Below, one piece after another: positions 61,719 through 64,000 of a DNA stretch of 64,000 nt; the stretch's first letter is position 1, and the number at the start of each line of letters is the position of its first letter. The stretch lies in NCBI GenBank assembly GCA_963703945.1, contig CAVPGM010000028.1, positions 15,735 to 79,734 of the forward strand. Direction: 5' to 3'. The position numbers were made by a program, and so were the translations under genes. The DNA is from JALORV01 sp963703945 (GTDB taxonomy: Bacteria; Pseudomonadota; Gammaproteobacteria; Burkholderiales; Burkholderiaceae_F). The notes beneath the pieces were generated by a model. The model had not been told where the DNA came from, ran no database searches, and saw only the letters and a program-made list of their open reading frames with translations.

Positions 61719-62317
61719 GCGAACGACCTCCACAGGAAGAAGACGCCTCCTGCCGCGACCACCGTGCCAGCGCCGCGCAGCAGTTTCTGTCCCCAAGGCC
61801 AGCGGTGGACAGTGCCGATGCCGATCCCAACCGCGTGCAGGCATCCGGTCGCGATCACGAAACCCATGCTGTAGAGCAGCGCGCTCTGGCCGGGCGGCAG
61901 TTCGGTTCCGTGCGCGTGGCCGTGGAAGATCGCGAAGCATCCGACCACGAGTGCCGCGATGACCAGCGCAGGCCGCGCCTCGAAGGCGACCGCGGCTCCG
62001 AGCACGATCGCCGAAGCGGCGATCCCGTATTCCACACCGGGGATCGGCACGCCGAGAAATCCGAGCATGCCGCCCATCGCCATGACCAGCGGGAAAGCGA
62101 CCGGCAGCACCCAGATCGCCGGTGCACCGAGCTGCGCGCCCCACAGGCCGACGGCGACCATCGCGAGCACGTGATCCGCGCCGGAGATCGGGTGCATGAG
62201 GCCCGTCAGAAATCCGCCGGCTTCGCCCTGCAGGGCATGGCCCAGGGCCGCCGGGACCCAGAGCGCGCCGATCCAGGCGACCGCACGCACTGCACCGTGC
62301 CTCGCTGCGGGCTTCAT
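61715..62317 (-). CDS. HupE/UreJ family membrane protein
   Basis: The 200-residue protein has a first helix, then FLTGLMHPISGADHVLAMVA, the H-P-x-x-G-x-D-H motif that is diagnostic of HupE/UreJ nickel permeases, five further helices and, later, CFAIFHGHAHGTELPPGQSA, a second histidine-rich motif. Metal specificity, nickel or cobalt, cannot be told from sequence. It overlaps both neighbours by four bases. Confidence 0.92.
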   Translation of the reverse strand: MKPAARHGAVRAVAWIGALWVPAALGHALQGEAGGFLTGLMHPISGADHVLAMVAVGLWGAQLGAPAIWVLPVAFPLVMAMGGMLGFLGVPIPGVEYGIAASAIVLGAAVAFEARPALVIAALVVGCFAIFHGHAHGTELPPGQSALLYSMGFVIATGCLHAVGIGIGTVHRWPWGQKLLRGAGTVVAAGGVFFLWRSFA

Positions 62318-63339
62318 CGCAACGCTGCGACCAGCAAGGCGACGCGCTGGATCGTCCAGAACGCACCCAACGTGCCGACCGTATAGCCGGGAAGCGCCCG
62401 CACCCAGCGCGGCCAGCGGACTTCCAGCACGCGGAAGGAACGCTCCATCGCCAGCACCAGCGCGACGAAGCCGAGCTGCCCCAGTTCTACCCCGACATTG
62501 AAGGACAGGAGTGCGAACGGCACCTCGTTCCGTGGCAGACCGGCACTCGTCAGTGCGGTGGCGAAGCCGAATCCGTGCAGCAGCCCGAAGGCGAAAGCCA
62601 CCACCCACGGGTGACGGATGGTGAAGCTGGTTTCGCCGCGCCACACGCGCACCACTTCTGGACCCAGAAAGAGGATGCTCAGCGCGATCGCGGCATTGAG
62701 CGGCAGCGCCGGCGCCTCGACGTAGCCGAGCGTGGCAATGGCGAGCGTGATGCTGTGCGCGACCGTGAAAGCGGTCACCGTCTTCACCAGCATCCATGCG
62801 TTGCCGACGATCAGCAGCAGGCCCAGAACGAACAGCAGGTGATCGGCACCGAACAGGATGTGGCGGAAGCCCTCGACGATGTAGGTGCCCATCACCTCCC
62901 AGCGCGACTGCGTTGCGGCGATCTCGATCCACGGCTGCGACGGGCGCGCGATGATCTGCACCGTCCTGCTGTCGAGCAGTTCGACCCGGACCAGCGCATC
63001 GGTGATCGTGAACTGAAGTCCCGTGATCTCGATGCGCTTGCCGGCGAGACCGTTCGGCCCGGCGTCGATCCAGCGGCGCTCGACGAGAGAGTCGGTGAGT
63101 TCCTGGACCACCGGCGGCTTCAGGTTCGTCACGCCGTCGGGCATCGTCAACATCAGTGGCAGGCGCATGCCCGACAGCACTGGCGTGCGCCAGAGCACGG
63201 CGTACTGGCCGGGCGCAGTTTCCTTGATCTCGAGATACGCTGGCCGAGACTCGTGCGCGTGCGCGGCTGGCAGCCAGAACCACGCGGCGAGCAGCAGCGA
63301 CGCGGCTAGCCGGCCGGTCCACCGAGGAAGGTCGCTCAC
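62314..63339 (-). CDS. HupE/UreJ_2 domain membrane protein with periplasmic N-terminal domain
   Basis: The 341-residue protein starts at a GTG that overlaps the foldase stop (GTGA). A signal peptide (LLAAWFWLPAAHAHESRPA) leads to a periplasmic domain of about 130 residues (LEIKETAPGQYAVLWRTPVL, then FTITDALVRVELLDSRTVQI). The membrane part has VEGFRHILFGADHLLFVLGL, with the same histidine and aspartate pattern as HupE, and FAFGLLHGFGFATALTSAGL. Such proteins usually lie with a PpiC foldase, as here. Confidence 0.9.
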   Translation of the reverse strand: MSDLPRWTGRLAASLLLAAWFWLPAAHAHESRPAYLEIKETAPGQYAVLWRTPVLSGMRLPLMLTMPDGVTNLKPPVVQELTDSLVERRWIDAGPNGLAGKRIEITGLQFTITDALVRVELLDSRTVQIIARPSQPWIEIAATQSRWEVMGTYIVEGFRHILFGADHLLFVLGLLLIVGNAWMLVKTVTAFTVAHSITLAIATLGYVEAPALPLNAAIALSILFLGPEVVRVWRGETSFTIRHPWVVAFAFGLLHGFGFATALTSAGLPRNEVPFALLSFNVGVELGQLGFVALVLAMERSFRVLEVRWPRWVRALPGYTVGTLGAFWTIQRVALLVAALR

Positions 63340-64000
63340 GGCGCGGGCTTCGTCGACGCCGGCGCGGACGGCGCGCTCACCGCGGCGTCCGGCAGGCCCG
63401 GCAGCAGCACCGTGTACTTGGCCCGCATGTCCTTGTACGCCTTCTGCCACGCGAGCGCCTTCTGCTCGCCAAGCCACGCGGTCTTGACCTCCGCTTCGAC
63501 TTCCTCGAACGCCGGCACGCGCCCCGGCACCGCTGTGTCGATGAACACCAGGTGCCAGCCAAGACCGGACTCAATGGGTCCCTGCCACGAGCCGGGCTCG
63601 AGCTTCGCGACGCCCAACGCGAACTGGGGCCCGAATTCCTTGGCCAGCTGATCTGGCGCGCGGTCGCGGTAGTAGTCCTGGAACATGAACGGATCGGCAA
63701 TCGACGCCGCGAGCTTCGAGTCCTGCGGCTGACCGGCAAGCTTCGTCAGCGCGTCCGTCGCGTCCTCACGCGCGCGGGCTCCACGACGGTCTGGCGAGAA
63801 GTACAGGTGGCGGAAGCTCACCCGATTGGGCTGCGCGAACGCGTCGCTGTTCTTCGCGTACCAGACCTCGAGCTCGGCCCGCGTCGGGTTCGCGCGCCGC
63901 GCCGACATCCTCCGCCAGGAACTGAATCTTCTGCGCCATGCGGCGCTTGACGATCGTGTCGTCCTTGTCGAGGCCCATCGCCAGCGCTTCGCGGTAGAGG
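63336..64000 (-). pseudogene. PpiC-type (parvulin) peptidyl-prolyl isomerase, partial, frameshifted
   Basis: The gene runs off the right edge. It reads ALAMGLDKDDTIVKRRMAQK at 63990-63930, then breaks near 63905, and goes on in another frame as NPTRAELEVWYAKNSDAFAQ and FRHLYFSPDRRGARAREDAT. The parvulin domain is complete (FGPQFALGVAKLEPGSWQGP, ESGLGWHLVFIDTAVPGRVP). The end is an alanine and proline rich tail. Parvulins assist protein folding in the periplasm. The N-terminal signal part is outside the window. Confidence 0.85.

Noticed and set aside
1..64000. CRISPR arrays, tRNA and rRNA genes
   Set aside because: No regularly spaced direct repeats and no tRNA-like cloverleaf or rRNA core sequence was seen on reading through; a covariance-model scan would settle tRNAs and small RNAs.

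Overview
The window is 64 kb of high-GC DNA whose gene content points to a betaproteobacterium of the order Burkholderiales (inference from family mix: DUF2917 and DUF1127 small proteins, MdtABC-OprM pump, DUF3455, DUF2630, DUF3299/ZrgA locus, MmyB-type XRE regulator). I see no rRNA, tRNA, CRISPR array or intact insertion sequence, so it reads as accessory or lineage-specific chromosome rather than core housekeeping sequence.

Layout. 1-9.7 kb: an alpha/beta hydrolase cut by the left edge, small unknown genes, a VOC protein with an AraC regulator, a PhoX/DUF839 secreted protein, a DegP-like protein that has lost its catalytic serine and is paired with a LuxR regulator, and a LysR regulator divergent from a DUF1127-like protein. 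9.8-13.6 kb: a zinc-uptake-type operon (DUF2946-like, ZrgA, ABC ATPase, ABC permease, DUF3299). 13.6-21.1 kb: a DHA2 efflux pump, DUF2630, a DUF349 protein and an HtrA/Do protease. 21.5-25.1 kb: a badly broken hybrid histidine kinase and an OmpR-type regulator, with a BamE-like small protein between them. 25.2-34.4 kb: an mdtABC plus OprM/NodT multidrug efflux operon. 34.8-44.5 kb: many small envelope proteins, a 121-bp inverted repeat that duplicates the start of a DUF2917 gene, a triple-CHRD lipoprotein, a cupredoxin, AraC and WYL regulators, and a 40-aa membrane protein/DUF2917/GNAT-DUF1127 operon. 44.6-49.3 kb: an intact 1243-aa hybrid kinase divergent from a second OmpR regulator, paralogous to the broken pair at 21-25 kb. 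49.4-52.8 kb: an orphan ATP synthase c subunit, an MmyB regulator, DUF1428 and a metallophosphoesterase. 52.9-57.4 kb: the most unusual block, with a ferritin-like/mono-cluster/double-CDGSH protein, a truncated tyrosine recombinase, and a radical SAM enzyme with a 100-aa partner. 57.5-64 kb: an EIIA protein, a molybdopterin oxidoreductase divergent from a TetR regulator across a clear palindrome, and three HupE/UreJ membrane proteins with a parvulin foldase running off the right edge.

A caution applies to the whole window. At least twelve genes are interrupted by single-base frameshifts, some several times, while the protein continues in another frame at the same point. Some lie in short homopolymers. 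They may be read errors, true decay, or both; they are clustered (about eight in the 2.1-kb kinase at 21.5 kb, none in the 3.7-kb kinase at 44.6 kb). Such genes are listed over their full reconstructed span as pseudogenes, and the wording says where the frame breaks.
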